Of a stretch of 21,742 bases of DNA, positions 1 through 6,826 are shown piece by piece. The stretch is from JBOGEN01 sp050743265. Lineage in GTDB: Bacteria; Actinomycetota; Actinomycetes; JBOGEN01. The translations under genes and the position numbers were made by a program. How positions within the stretch are numbered: position 1 is the stretch's first letter; the number at the start of each line of letters is the position of its first letter. The DNA is taken from the NCBI GenBank assembly GCA_050743265.1, contig JBOGEN010000013.1:1-21742 (forward strand). Direction: 5' to 3'. A model generated the notes under the pieces. The model had not been told where the DNA came from. It made no database searches and saw only the letters and a program-made list of their open reading frames with translations.

Positions 1-141
1 ACCCTCCCCCTCGGGGCCACCGAGGAGGACGTCCACGCCACCTACGAGAACGGCATTCTCACGGTGTCGGTACCCCTGAAGGCCCCGGAGCCGGAGAAGG
101 AGACCCGCCACGTCCCCGTGATGCGCATGACCGGGGAGTGA
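1..141 (+). CDS. Hsp20 small heat-shock protein, C-terminal fragment
   Basis: This is the last 46 codons of a gene that begins before the window, ending in TGA at 139-141. The visible part reads as the end of an alpha-crystallin domain: an acidic helix-like stretch (ATEEDVHATYENG), then the hallmark strand GILTVSVPL, then a short charged tail rich in P, E and K. The GxLTVxVP pattern is the conserved end of the Hsp20 domain. Members are ATP-independent holdase chaperones that keep unfolding cytoplasmic proteins soluble under stress. It converges on the hibernation-factor operon, with a strong hairpin in the gap. In M. tuberculosis the family member HspX belongs to the DosR dormancy regulon. 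Its own promoter is outside the window, so its regulation cannot be read here. Confidence 0.88.
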   Translation, partial: TLPLGATEEDVHATYENGILTVSVPLKAPEPEKETRHVPVMRMTGE

Positions 142-198
142 CGGCGTCAGGGCGGAGCCAGGGGTGATTGCTGAGCACAAGGCGCCGCCCCCCGGGGC

Positions 199-223
199 AG
201 CGGTCCCTGTGCAGGCGACCGCT
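199..223. terminator. Hairpin between convergent hsp20 and hpf genes
   Basis: A 7-bp perfect stem (AGCGGTC at 199-205 with GACCGCT at 217-223) is extended inward by CCTG/CAGG with one bulged C and a tiny loop. It abuts the stop codon of the hibernation-factor gene on the minus strand and lies about 60 bases past the hsp20 stop. This position suits a bidirectional terminator. There is no T-run, as is common in high-GC actinobacteria. Confidence 0.55.
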
Positions 224-1023
224 CACGCCGGAGTGATCAGCCCGTAGTGCCCGTCGTAGCGGCGGTAGAGCACACGACCCCGCCCGGTGCCCGGGTCGAC
301 GAAGAACACGAACGGTTCCCCCGCGAGGTCGAGGTGCTCGCGTGCCCGCTGCTCGCTCATCAGTGGCGCGGCACCGCCGACGACGACCCGCGGCGCCGCG
401 GCGCTGCTCTCCAGGGCACCCACGCGACCGCTGACGAGGTAACGCCTGTCCGGCAGCTGGGAGATCAGCGCGTCCTCGCCGGTGGCCAGGTCCGTGAAGA
501 GGTAGAAGTCATGGCCCACCAGCTCCATGTCGAAGGCCGCCTCGTCCGGGGTCTGCGGCTCGAGGGCGAAGGTCTTGCGGCGGATCACCTGGCGTTCTGC
601 CGCCGGACGTGGGAAGTACTCCGGCCGCTCGGTTGGCAGGTCTCCGTGCCGCCACTCGTGCGCCGTCGCCTCGCCGGTCCACCGGTGCCGCGTACGGATC
701 CGGTCCTCGTGCTGGACGAGCCGCCGGCGCAACCGGTCCTGGAGCCGGTCGACGGCCTCGTCCATGTGCGCGGCGGCGACGTGAGCGCGTACGGGGGTCC
801 CGTTGACGTCGAGTGTGGCCTCGGCAAGGGCCGGGCGCGCCCTGGCCGGGTCCGCAGCCTGCTCGAGAACGGCATGGGCTCCCAGGACCGGCTCGTGTGA
901 GTAGTGCGCCACCTGCGCGACCTTCTGCGCCGCGTACGCCCGCGCGCTCGCAGGGACCGAGCCTCGCACCGTGACCTCCACGCTGATCGAGGCACGCTCA
1001 CGCTCGCCCGGGGACGGCCTCAC
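223..1023 (-). CDS. hpf: Long-form ribosome hibernation promotion factor (HPF/RaiA family)
   Basis: This 266-aa protein binds the 30S decoding region and silences or dimerises ribosomes when growth stops. The N-terminal part (about residues 15-115) has the S30EA/HPF pattern: a VEVTVRG strand, a helix, and a basic second helix (DRLQDRLRRRLVQHEDRI). A linker leads to a C-terminal domain of the sigma-54-modulation type, VIRRKTFALEPQTPDEAAFD followed by MELVGHDFYLF. A second, weaker copy of that domain follows, ending VLYRRYDGHYGLI. I chose the GTG at 1023 because it overlaps the stop of the upstream DUF1876 gene as GTGA, implying translational coupling. A longer in-frame reading up to 1143 would overlap that gene and lacks family similarity. 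Two C-terminal copies make it longer than a standard long HPF. The mycobacterial hypoxia-linked factor Rv0079/RafH is, from memory, of similar length. Confidence 0.85.
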   Translation of the reverse strand: MRPSPGERERASISVEVTVRGSVPASARAYAAQKVAQVAHYSHEPVLGAHAVLEQAADPARARPALAEATLDVNGTPVRAHVAAAHMDEAVDRLQDRLRRRLVQHEDRIRTRHRWTGEATAHEWRHGDLPTERPEYFPRPAAERQVIRRKTFALEPQTPDEAAFDMELVGHDFYLFTDLATGEDALISQLPDRRYLVSGRVGALESSAAAPRVVVGGAAPLMSEQRAREHLDLAGEPFVFFVDPGTGRGRVLYRRYDGHYGLITPA

Positions 1024-1271
1024 ACTCGCTCGCCCGTCCCCCGGACGTCCTCCGTCGCGGCGTTGGCGAGCTTGGCTGCCACGGCGTGCAGCGCGCGGGA
1101 CGCCGCCAGCTCCTGCCGGATCTCCGGCACGTCCCGGTCCCACTCCTGCTGGTGCGCCCTGCCCTCACCGTGCATGCTCGCTCCGTCCCGGGTCTGCAGG
1201 ACGGCCTTGGCGTGCGTCCGACCACCGTCGTCCTCGAAGAAGATCGCGACGTTCCACTGTGAGGTCTCCAT
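1020..1271 (-). CDS. DUF1876 domain protein
   Basis: This small 83-aa cytoplasmic protein covers the whole DUF1876 domain. It shows the METSQWNVAIFFEDDGGRTH opening, the AVLQTRD strand, the DRDVPEI turn and the long C-terminal helix ELAASRALHAVAAKL. Nothing is left over at either end. The ATG start is backed by a clear ribosome binding site (GAGGAGG about 8 bases upstream). The stop overlaps the GTG of the hibernation factor by four bases. In M. tuberculosis the DUF1876 protein Rv1738 is induced by DosR in hypoxia, and its structure was reported to resemble hibernation factors. A role in ribosome or translation shutdown is therefore plausible, and the coupling to hpf supports it. The biochemical activity is not established. 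Confidence 0.85.
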   Translation of the reverse strand: METSQWNVAIFFEDDGGRTHAKAVLQTRDGASMHGEGRAHQQEWDRDVPEIRQELAASRALHAVAAKLANAATEDVRGTGERV

Positions 1272-1434
1272 GTCCGTTGCCCTCCTCTCGCGGCCGATGA
1301 GACGGCCACCACACGTCGAGAGAACAACGACCCGGGGGACGCGAACAGAGGAGGAGGTCCCGCATCGGGCGCAAGGGGACGAGCTGTGGGAGCCGTGCCC
1401 TCGTCCCTCGACAGAACCGTCGGAGTCCTGGGTG

Positions 1435-2139
1435 TCACTGCGCAACCCGCGGCAGGAACCTCCCCGTGACCACCCCGAGGACACCACCCGCGGCCAGACC
1501 CGTCACCGTCCCCGTCCCGGCCAGGGCCGCGAGGGGCCAGGCGGCGGACGGGAGCCCGGCTCCGACGAAGATCACCACCATGGCCGGCGCCCATGCGGCC
1601 GCGTTCGCGACCACCCATCGCGCGGGGTGCGCGACGTGGCCGCGGAGCACCCACGACTGGGCGGCACCGAGCGCCGTCCCCATCACGGCCCCGAGCGCCG
1701 CGGCGCCACCGAGGACGAGCGGCCATGCCGGCTCACTGCCCCCGCCGCCGCCTCCCGACAGGGCAGCCGGGGCGGACGCAGCCGCCCAGCCGAGCCCCGC
1801 CACTGCCACCGTCACGCCGACCCACCGGCGACGGCTGAGTCGCGGCAGCCAGGGCGCGAGACCTTTCGCCTGCGCCGTGCCCAGCGCCGCACCCTCCACC
1901 AGTCCACCGGCCACGGCGAGAGAGACGGCCACCGCGGCCCCTGCCCCGGACGAGGGCTCGCCCACGAGCTCGTGGGACGTCCTCACCGCGACCGCGGCCG
2001 CGGTCATACCCGCAGCCTCGGCGAGCGTGCACAGGAGGGTCCAGCGAGCGAGCGACGGCTCGTCTGTAAGACGGCCCGTCCGGCTGCCCCGCATCCACCA
2101 CGCGGACGGCTGCGGGCCACCCGCGGTGGCCGTCATCAC
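1435..2139 (-). CDS. Small hydrophobic membrane protein of unknown function
   Basis: The predicted protein is 234 aa if the GTG at 2139 is used, or 233 aa from the ATG at 2136. Either start overlaps the FtsH stop (sequence GTGATGA on the minus strand), so translation should be coupled to ftsH. After a polar N-terminus containing a WW pair there are about five or six hydrophobic segments rich in A, V, G and L. A glycine run (GGGGGG) sits in a loop near residue 129. No catalytic motif is visible and I do not recognise the family with certainty. Because it is coupled to FtsH, it could be a substrate, adaptor or stress-induced membrane component. That is inference from position only. Confidence 0.7.
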   Translation of the reverse strand: MMTATAGGPQPSAWWMRGSRTGRLTDEPSLARWTLLCTLAEAAGMTAAAVAVRTSHELVGEPSSGAGAAVAVSLAVAGGLVEGAALGTAQAKGLAPWLPRLSRRRWVGVTVAVAGLGWAAASAPAALSGGGGGGSEPAWPLVLGGAAALGAVMGTALGAAQSWVLRGHVAHPARWVVANAAAWAPAMVVIFVGAGLPSAAWPLAALAGTGTVTGLAAGGVLGVVTGRFLPRVAQ

Positions 2140-4097
2140 GGGCTGTCCGCAACGACGGGCGCACCACCCGGACGGGTGTCCGTAGCCACGTCCCCGCCTG
2201 CCTCCCCGGTTCGGTCCGCCTCACCTGTTCGGTCCGCGGCCCCACCGTCGGGGGAGATGCCCAGCAGCGCGTACACCTCGCGCCCGTCGATGGTCTCCTT
2301 CTCGACCAGCCGGGCGGCGAGTGTGTCGAGCGCCGGCCGGTGCTCGCGGAGGGCGATGAGGGCGTGCTCCTCGGCCTCCTTGAGCAGCGCGCTGACCTCT
2401 TCGTCCACAGCGCGCTGGGTCGCCTCCGCGTACGGCCGGGTCGAGGGCATGTCCGGAGCGAGGAAGCGTGGGTCCGTCGGTGCGTAGCCGACCGGGCCGA
2501 GGGTGGCGGACATGCCGAACTCGCGAACAATCCGCGTGGCGACCTGGGTTGCCCCGGACAGGTCGTCGGCCGCGCCGGTGGACGCCTCCCCCAGGACGAG
2601 CAGCTCCGCTGCCCGGCCTCCGAGCCGGATGGCCAGCGAGTCCTTGAGGTAGCTCTCGGCGTACAGGTGGCGCTCGTCGACCGGTAGCTGCTCGGTGATC
2701 CCCATCGCCTGCCCCACCGGCAGGATGGTGACCTTGGCGACCGGGTCGCCGTGGGGCGTCAGCGCGGCGACGATGGCATGCCCGCTCTCGTGGACGGCTA
2801 CCGCGTGCCGCTCGGCGGGGAGAAGCACGTTCGCGCTCTTGCGGAGGCCCAGCAGGACGCGGTCCCGCGCGTCCGCGAAGTCCTGGGCGACGAGCACGTC
2901 GCGATTCGCCCGGACCGCGAAGATGGCGGCCTCGTTGACGAGGTTGGCGAGGTCCGCGCCGGAGAACCCCGGGGTTCCGCGGGCGACGGTGTCGAGGTCC
3001 ACGCCCCCACCGAGCGCCTTGCCCTCCGCGTGCACGGTGAGGATGGCCAGCCGCTCGGCCCGGTTGGGCAGCGGCACGACGACCTGCCGGTCGAACCGTC
3101 CGGGACGTCCCAGCGCCGGATCGAGCACGTCGGGACGGTTCGTGGCGGCCAGGACGACCACGCCGGCCGCCGGGTCGAAGCCGTCCATCTCGGTGAGGAG
3201 CTGGCCCAGGGTCTGGCTGCGCTCCTCGTGCGTTCCCGGCCCGGCGTCGCGACGCTGCCCGATGGCGTCGATCTCGTCGATGAACACGATCGCGGGGGCT
3301 CGCTTGCGGGCCTCGGTGAACAGGTCCCGCACCCGCGCAGCGCCCACCCCGACGAACATCTCCATGAAGCTCGAGCCCGTGACCGACAGGAAGGGAACCT
3401 CGGCCTCGCCCGCCACGGCTCGTGCCATCAGGGTCTTCCCCGTACCCGGGGGACCCACCAGCAGGACGCCCTTGGGCATGACCGCCCCGACGCGGCGGAA
3501 CCGATCCGGGCTCTTGAGGAACTCCACGAGCTCCGCGACCTCGCGCTTGACCTCCTCGTACCCGGCCACGTCGGAGAACGTGGTCGAGGACCGCTCGGCC
3601 TCGACGATCTTCGCCTTCGAGCGGCCGAAACCCATGGCCCCTGCCGTGCCCATACCGCCGGCGGCCCGACGCCCGAGGTACACGATGAACCCGACCAGCA
3701 CCACCCAGGGCAAGAGTCCGAGCAGGACAGCCCACGGCGACGTCTCCGACGCCGTGGCCCGCACGGTGACGTCGTGTGCCTCGAGCCGCGGCAGCAGCTC
3801 GGAGTCCCCGACGCTCGTCGGCACGGTGGTCGTGAACGCACGACCTTTCTCGAGGACGCCCTCGACCTGCCCGTCACTGGCGATCGTGACCTCCTGCACG
3901 CGTCCCAGTTCGACCCGCTTCAAGAAGGTCGAGTAGTCGTACTCGGTGGCCGTCCGTGGGGTCAGCGTGCCTAGCGCGATCACCAACGCGACCATCGCGA
4001 ACACCACCCAGGAGACCGGGGACTTGTACCACGGCTGTTGGGGTGGGGAAGCGCGCCGCTCCGGCGGCGGGGGCCCAGGGCGCGCGACCTTGCTCAC
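2136..4097 (-). CDS. ftsH: ATP-dependent zinc metalloprotease FtsH (accessory copy)
   Basis: This membrane-anchored AAA+ protease degrades damaged or regulatory membrane and cytosolic proteins. Numbering from the chosen GTG: membrane segment about 27-45, extracytoplasmic loop about 46-120, second membrane segment about 121-142, Walker A GPPGTGKT at 215-222, pore motif MFVG near 247, Walker B VFIDEID at 271-277, and the second region of homology (TNRPDVLDPALGRPGRFDR) at 319-337. The zinc site HESGH is at 436-440, and the third ligand Asp is near 511 in TGAADDLSGAT. All catalytic parts are intact. The GTG at 4097 puts a short proline-rich tail before the first membrane segment. An in-frame GTG at 4163 would add 22 residues. 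The C-terminus carries two copies of DRTGEA. Its neighbours (chaperone, hibernation factor) suggest a stress-specific FtsH separate from the housekeeping one. Confidence 0.95.
   Translation of the reverse strand: MSKVARPGPPPPERRASPPQQPWYKSPVSWVVFAMVALVIALGTLTPRTATEYDYSTFLKRVELGRVQEVTIASDGQVEGVLEKGRAFTTTVPTSVGDSELLPRLEAHDVTVRATASETSPWAVLLGLLPWVVLVGFIVYLGRRAAGGMGTAGAMGFGRSKAKIVEAERSSTTFSDVAGYEEVKREVAELVEFLKSPDRFRRVGAVMPKGVLLVGPPGTGKTLMARAVAGEAEVPFLSVTGSSFMEMFVGVGAARVRDLFTEARKRAPAIVFIDEIDAIGQRRDAGPGTHEERSQTLGQLLTEMDGFDPAAGVVVLAATNRPDVLDPALGRPGRFDRQVVVPLPNRAERLAILTVHAEGKALGGGVDLDTVARGTPGFSGADLANLVNEAAIFAVRANRDVLVAQDFADARDRVLLGLRKSANVLLPAERHAVAVHESGHAIVAALTPHGDPVAKVTILPVGQAMGITEQLPVDERHLYAESYLKDSLAIRLGGRAAELLVLGEASTGAADDLSGATQVATRIVREFGMSATLGPVGYAPTDPRFLAPDMPSTRPYAEATQRAVDEEVSALLKEAEEHALIALREHRPALDTLAARLVEKETIDGREVYALLGISPDGGAADRTGEADRTGEAGGDVATDTRPGGAPVVADSP
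2210..2245. repeat. Two 18-bp tandem repeat units in the 3' end of ftsH
   Basis: TTCGGTCCGC occurs at 2210-2219 and again at 2228-2237, a period of 18 bp, and encodes DRTGEA twice near the FtsH C-terminus. The repeat keeps the reading frame and lies in a disordered, non-catalytic tail, so copy number could vary without harm. Confidence 0.6.
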
Positions 4098-4177
4098 GAT
4101 CCACCAGTCCTCGGTGACGGGAGTTCCAGGTTCGGCCGGGGAAAGCACGACCCGCCAGAGCACAAAGGCCCGCGTCG

Positions 4178-4190
4178 GCCCGAGTCGGGC
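4178..4190. promoter_or_regulatory. Perfect 13-bp palindrome in the divergent ftsH/phosphoribosyltransferase region
   Basis: GCCCGA-G-TCGGGC is an exact inverted repeat with one central base. It lies in the roughly 200-bp gap between two divergent operons, about 80 bases upstream of the ftsH start and 115 bases upstream of the rightward gene. A shared operator is plausible. The regulator is unknown. Confidence 0.35.
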
Positions 4191-4223
4191 GGCACGTGGT
4201 GACGCGTGCTGACCTGGCCGGAG

Positions 4224-4238
4224 AGGGCTTCTGGCCCT
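4224..4238. promoter_or_regulatory. Inverted repeat AGGGC-N5-GCCCT upstream of the phosphoribosyltransferase fusion
   Basis: AGGGC TTCTG GCCCT is a perfect 5-bp inverted repeat with a 5-base spacer, 66 bases before the rightward start codon. Its right half (GGCCCTA) resembles half of the DosR/DevR box TTSGGGACTWWAGTCCCSAA, but the left half and spacing do not fit well. It is a candidate activator site, only weakly supported. Confidence 0.3.
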
Positions 4239-4304
4239 AGTTCCCCGCGCAGGCGAGGACGAGTGTGCGAAGCGCTTCGATCTCTTGTTTTCGAGGGGTG
4301 CGCG

Positions 4305-5687
4305 ATGTTCTTCGCCAACCGCATCGACGCGGGACGCCGTCTAGCCGCCCGCCTCTCCTACCTCCGCGGGCAGGACGTGGTGGTGCTCGGTCTGCCCCGA
4401 GGTGGGGTGCCGGTGGCCTTCGAGGTCGCGAGAGCGCTCGAGGCGCCGCTGGACGTGCTCGTGGTCCGGAAGCTCGGCGTCCCGTTCCAGGCGGAGCTGG
4501 CCATGGGCGCGATCGGGGAGGGCGGCGTCCGCGTACTCAACAATCGGGTTCTCGCCGACGCCTCGGTGACCGCGGACGAGATGGCTGAGGTGGAGCGCGC
4601 CGAACGGGAGGTCCTGGAACGGCGGCTGGCACGGTTCCGAGGGGACCGGGTCCGGGTTCCGCTGGAGGGTCGTACGGCGCTGGTCGTCGACGACGGCATC
4701 GCCACCGGTTCCACGGCTCGTGCGGCCTGCCAGGTCGCACGGGCCCTTGGGGCGGCCCGGGTCGTACTCGCCGCGCCAGTCGGCCCGCCCAACAGCATCC
4801 CGGCTCTCGGGCAGGACGCCGACGAGGTGATCCTCCTCGAGACCCCCGCGTTCTTCTTCGCGATCGGCCAGTTCTACGCCGACTTCTCCCAGACATCGGA
4901 CGAGGAGGTGGTGCGGCTCCTCATCTGGGCCGCGACGCCGCGGGTGCCGTCCGCCCGAGCGAGCGTCGAGGACGGCACGCCCGCCGCCGCCCTCGCCGAG
5001 GCGCCCGCCGAGGCCGAGGACCCGCCTGCCCGGGGCGAGGAGATCGAGATCCCGACAACGACGGCCCGGCTCGCCGGGAACCTCAGCCTGCCGGAGGGAG
5101 CACCGGGTCTGGTCGTCTTCGCGCACGGCAGTGGGAGCGGCCGGCACAGCCCTCGCAACCGCTTCGTCGCGTCCGTGCTGGCCAAGGCCGGGTTGGGGAC
5201 GCTCCTCTTCGACCTGCTCACCCCGGATGAAGAGCACGACAGGGCGCTTGTCTTCGACGTCGAGCTGCTCGCCCGGCGACTCACCCACGCGCACGCCTGG
5301 CTGCGGCGCGACCCGCGGCTCGACGGACTGCCCGTGGGCTACTTCGGAGCCAGCACGGGTGCGGCCGCCGCCCTGTGGGCCGCCGCGGAGCCGGACGCCG
5401 ACGTCGCCGCCGTCGTCTCCAGGGGAGGCCGTCCCGACCTGGCCGCCTCCCGGCTGGCGCGAGTCCACGTCCCGACGCTCCTCGTCGTCGGTGGGCGGGA
5501 CACGGTCGTCCTTGATCTCAACCGGCAAGCGCAGCAGATGCTGGGCGGCGAGTCACGTCTCGCCGTCGTTCGCGGAGCCACGCACCTCTTCGAGGAACCC
5601 GGTGCCCTGCCCGTTGTCGCCGACCTCGCCCGTGACTGGTTCGTCACCCACCTCACCTCTGCCCCACGCCGCGCGTACCGGCGATGA
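4305..5687 (+). CDS. Phosphoribosyltransferase / alpha-beta hydrolase fusion protein
   Basis: This 460-aa two-domain protein matches the architecture of M. tuberculosis Rv0571c, a DosR-regulon member. The first domain (about 1-215) is a type I phosphoribosyltransferase with the PRPP loop VVDDGIATGST at 127-137. An Ala/Glu/Pro-rich linker (about 216-245) joins it to a dienelactone-hydrolase-like domain. That domain has the oxyanion motif HGSGSG at 274-279, nucleophile Ser350 in GASTG, Asp399 in GGRDT and His427 in GATHLF, so the triad looks intact. The ATG at 4305 has a GAGGGG ribosome binding site seven bases upstream. The stop overlaps the next start as ATGA. The substrates of both domains are unknown. 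A link to nucleotide or PRPP salvage during stress is a guess. It diverges from ftsH. Confidence 0.88.
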   Translation: MFFANRIDAGRRLAARLSYLRGQDVVVLGLPRGGVPVAFEVARALEAPLDVLVVRKLGVPFQAELAMGAIGEGGVRVLNNRVLADASVTADEMAEVERAEREVLERRLARFRGDRVRVPLEGRTALVVDDGIATGSTARAACQVARALGAARVVLAAPVGPPNSIPALGQDADEVILLETPAFFFAIGQFYADFSQTSDEEVVRLLIWAATPRVPSARASVEDGTPAAALAEAPAEAEDPPARGEEIEIPTTTARLAGNLSLPEGAPGLVVFAHGSGSGRHSPRNRFVASVLAKAGLGTLLFDLLTPDEEHDRALVFDVELLARRLTHAHAWLRRDPRLDGLPVGYFGASTGAAAALWAAAEPDADVAAVVSRGGRPDLAASRLARVHVPTLLVVGGRDTVVLDLNRQAQQMLGGESRLAVVRGATHLFEEPGALPVVADLARDWFVTHLTSAPRRAYRR

Positions 5688-6664
5688 CAGGGCGAGCAGG
5701 TCGGACCCTCGGGCCGGCTGCCGCCGTCCTGAGGGCACGGTTGCGGGTGCTGCCTCGGGAGATCCTCATCGTCCTCGGAGCGGTCGCGCTGTACTTCGGC
5801 GGGCGGGGGATCACGGAGTCGGCCCGGGGGCCAGCCGTCGACCACGCGCGCGGCCTCGTGGCGCTCGAGGAGCGCACCGGGCTGGACTGGGAGTCGTGGC
5901 TGCAGGGCCTCGCCGACGGGTCGCACCTCGCCGTCGACACGATGAACTGGATCTACATCTGGGGGCACTGGCCCGTCATCGTGGCCACGTTGCTGTGGCT
6001 CGTGCTCCGGCACCCGGACGTCTACCGGCGTACCCGCAACGCCATGGTGGTCTCGGGGGCGATCGGCATGGTGCTGTTCGTGGCCTACCCCGTCGCCCCG
6101 CCGCGGCTGGTGCCCGGACTTGGTCTCACCGACACGGTGACGGAGCAGTCGCACGCCTACCGGGTGCTACAGCCACCAGGGTTCACCAACCAGTACGCCG
6201 CCTTCCCCAGCCTGCACTTCGGGTGGGACCTCCTCATCGGGCTGGCCATCGCCGCCGCGGCTACGCACTGGCTGCTGCGGCTGGTCGGCTACCTGCTGCC
6301 GGCCCTCATGGCGCTCGCCGTCGTGGCCACGGCGAACCACTTCGTCATCGACGTGCTCGCCGGAGGGCTGCTGGCCCTGGTCGGCCTCGTGGTCGCCCAC
6401 CGCCTCGAGGCTCGGAAGCGTCCGGACGGGTTAGTGCCGACGGCCCGAGCTGACTGGCGTATCCGGCAGGGCTCTCAGGAAGGGCGGAGCACCTGTGCCC
6501 ACCCCGGCCCTTCCTCCGTATCAGGCTCGGACAACCGTCCCCTCCTACCACGCCCTCACCGCCGAAACCCGGGAGCTGCTGGCGCCGAAGAGCAGGCTTC
6601 TGAGCCGGAGCCGCTCGACCCGGGTGCGAACGCCGATCGAGGAACCTTGATCGAGGAGCCGTGA
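5684..6664 (+). CDS. PAP2-superfamily membrane phosphatase-like protein with aberrant C-terminal tail
   Basis: The predicted 326-aa integral membrane protein begins at an ATG overlapping the upstream stop (ATGA). Hydrophobic segments fall near residues 27-40, 92-110, 120-137, 182-195 and 200-235. The PAP2 signature is partly visible: FPSLHFGWD at 174-182 (phosphatase motif with His178) and ANHFVIDVLAGG at 217-228 (distal His219 and Asp223). This matches the PAP2_3 / inositolphosphotransferase-like branch, which acts on lipid or polyprenyl phosphates or transfers phospho-headgroups. The domain ends near residue 245. The remaining 77 residues, from the TTA codon at 6431, are hydrophilic with codons unlike the rest (TTA, GTA, TCA, CTA, CCA, GGA, CGA) and look like translated noncoding DNA. 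The usual stop was probably lost. The exact substrate is unknown. Confidence 0.8.
   Translation: MTGRAGRTLGPAAAVLRARLRVLPREILIVLGAVALYFGGRGITESARGPAVDHARGLVALEERTGLDWESWLQGLADGSHLAVDTMNWIYIWGHWPVIVATLLWLVLRHPDVYRRTRNAMVVSGAIGMVLFVAYPVAPPRLVPGLGLTDTVTEQSHAYRVLQPPGFTNQYAAFPSLHFGWDLLIGLAIAAAATHWLLRLVGYLLPALMALAVVATANHFVIDVLAGGLLALVGLVVAHRLEARKRPDGLVPTARADWRIRQGSQEGRSTCAHPGPSSVSGSDNRPLLPRPHRRNPGAAGAEEQASEPEPLDPGANADRGTLIEEP
6477..6515. terminator. Stem-loop inside the 3' tail of the PAP2 reading frame
   Basis: AGGAAGGGC at 6477-6485 pairs perfectly with GCCCTTCCT at 6507-6515, giving a 9-bp stem and a 21-base loop. It sits within the atypical tail of the PAP2 reading frame, about 45 bases after the probable original stop at 6431. 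That is where a terminator would be expected if the gene used to end there. Confidence 0.5.
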
Positions 6665-6826
6665 CGACGATCTCCGCGAGGGCCGCCCATGGCAACCGTG
6701 CCGGAGAGGACCTGGTGCGGCCCGATCAGGTCAGACCACCCACGCCAGGCCCGCCGCCCGCTCGCCTCCGTCACGGTCGTGCGTCACCGCTGGTCAGCGC
6801 GATGAGCGAGAGGTGATACCTCGTCG

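Noticed and set aside
904..2487. 527-codon plus-strand reading
   Set aside because: It runs antisense to hpf, DUF1876, the membrane protein and the ftsH end, and its product is Arg/Pro/Ser-rich with no family features.
2695..3974. Long plus-strand readings (over 400 codons) across ftsH
   Set aside because: They are antisense shadows of a clear FtsH gene in GC-rich DNA; translations are low-complexity Arg/Ser/Pro-rich with no domain.
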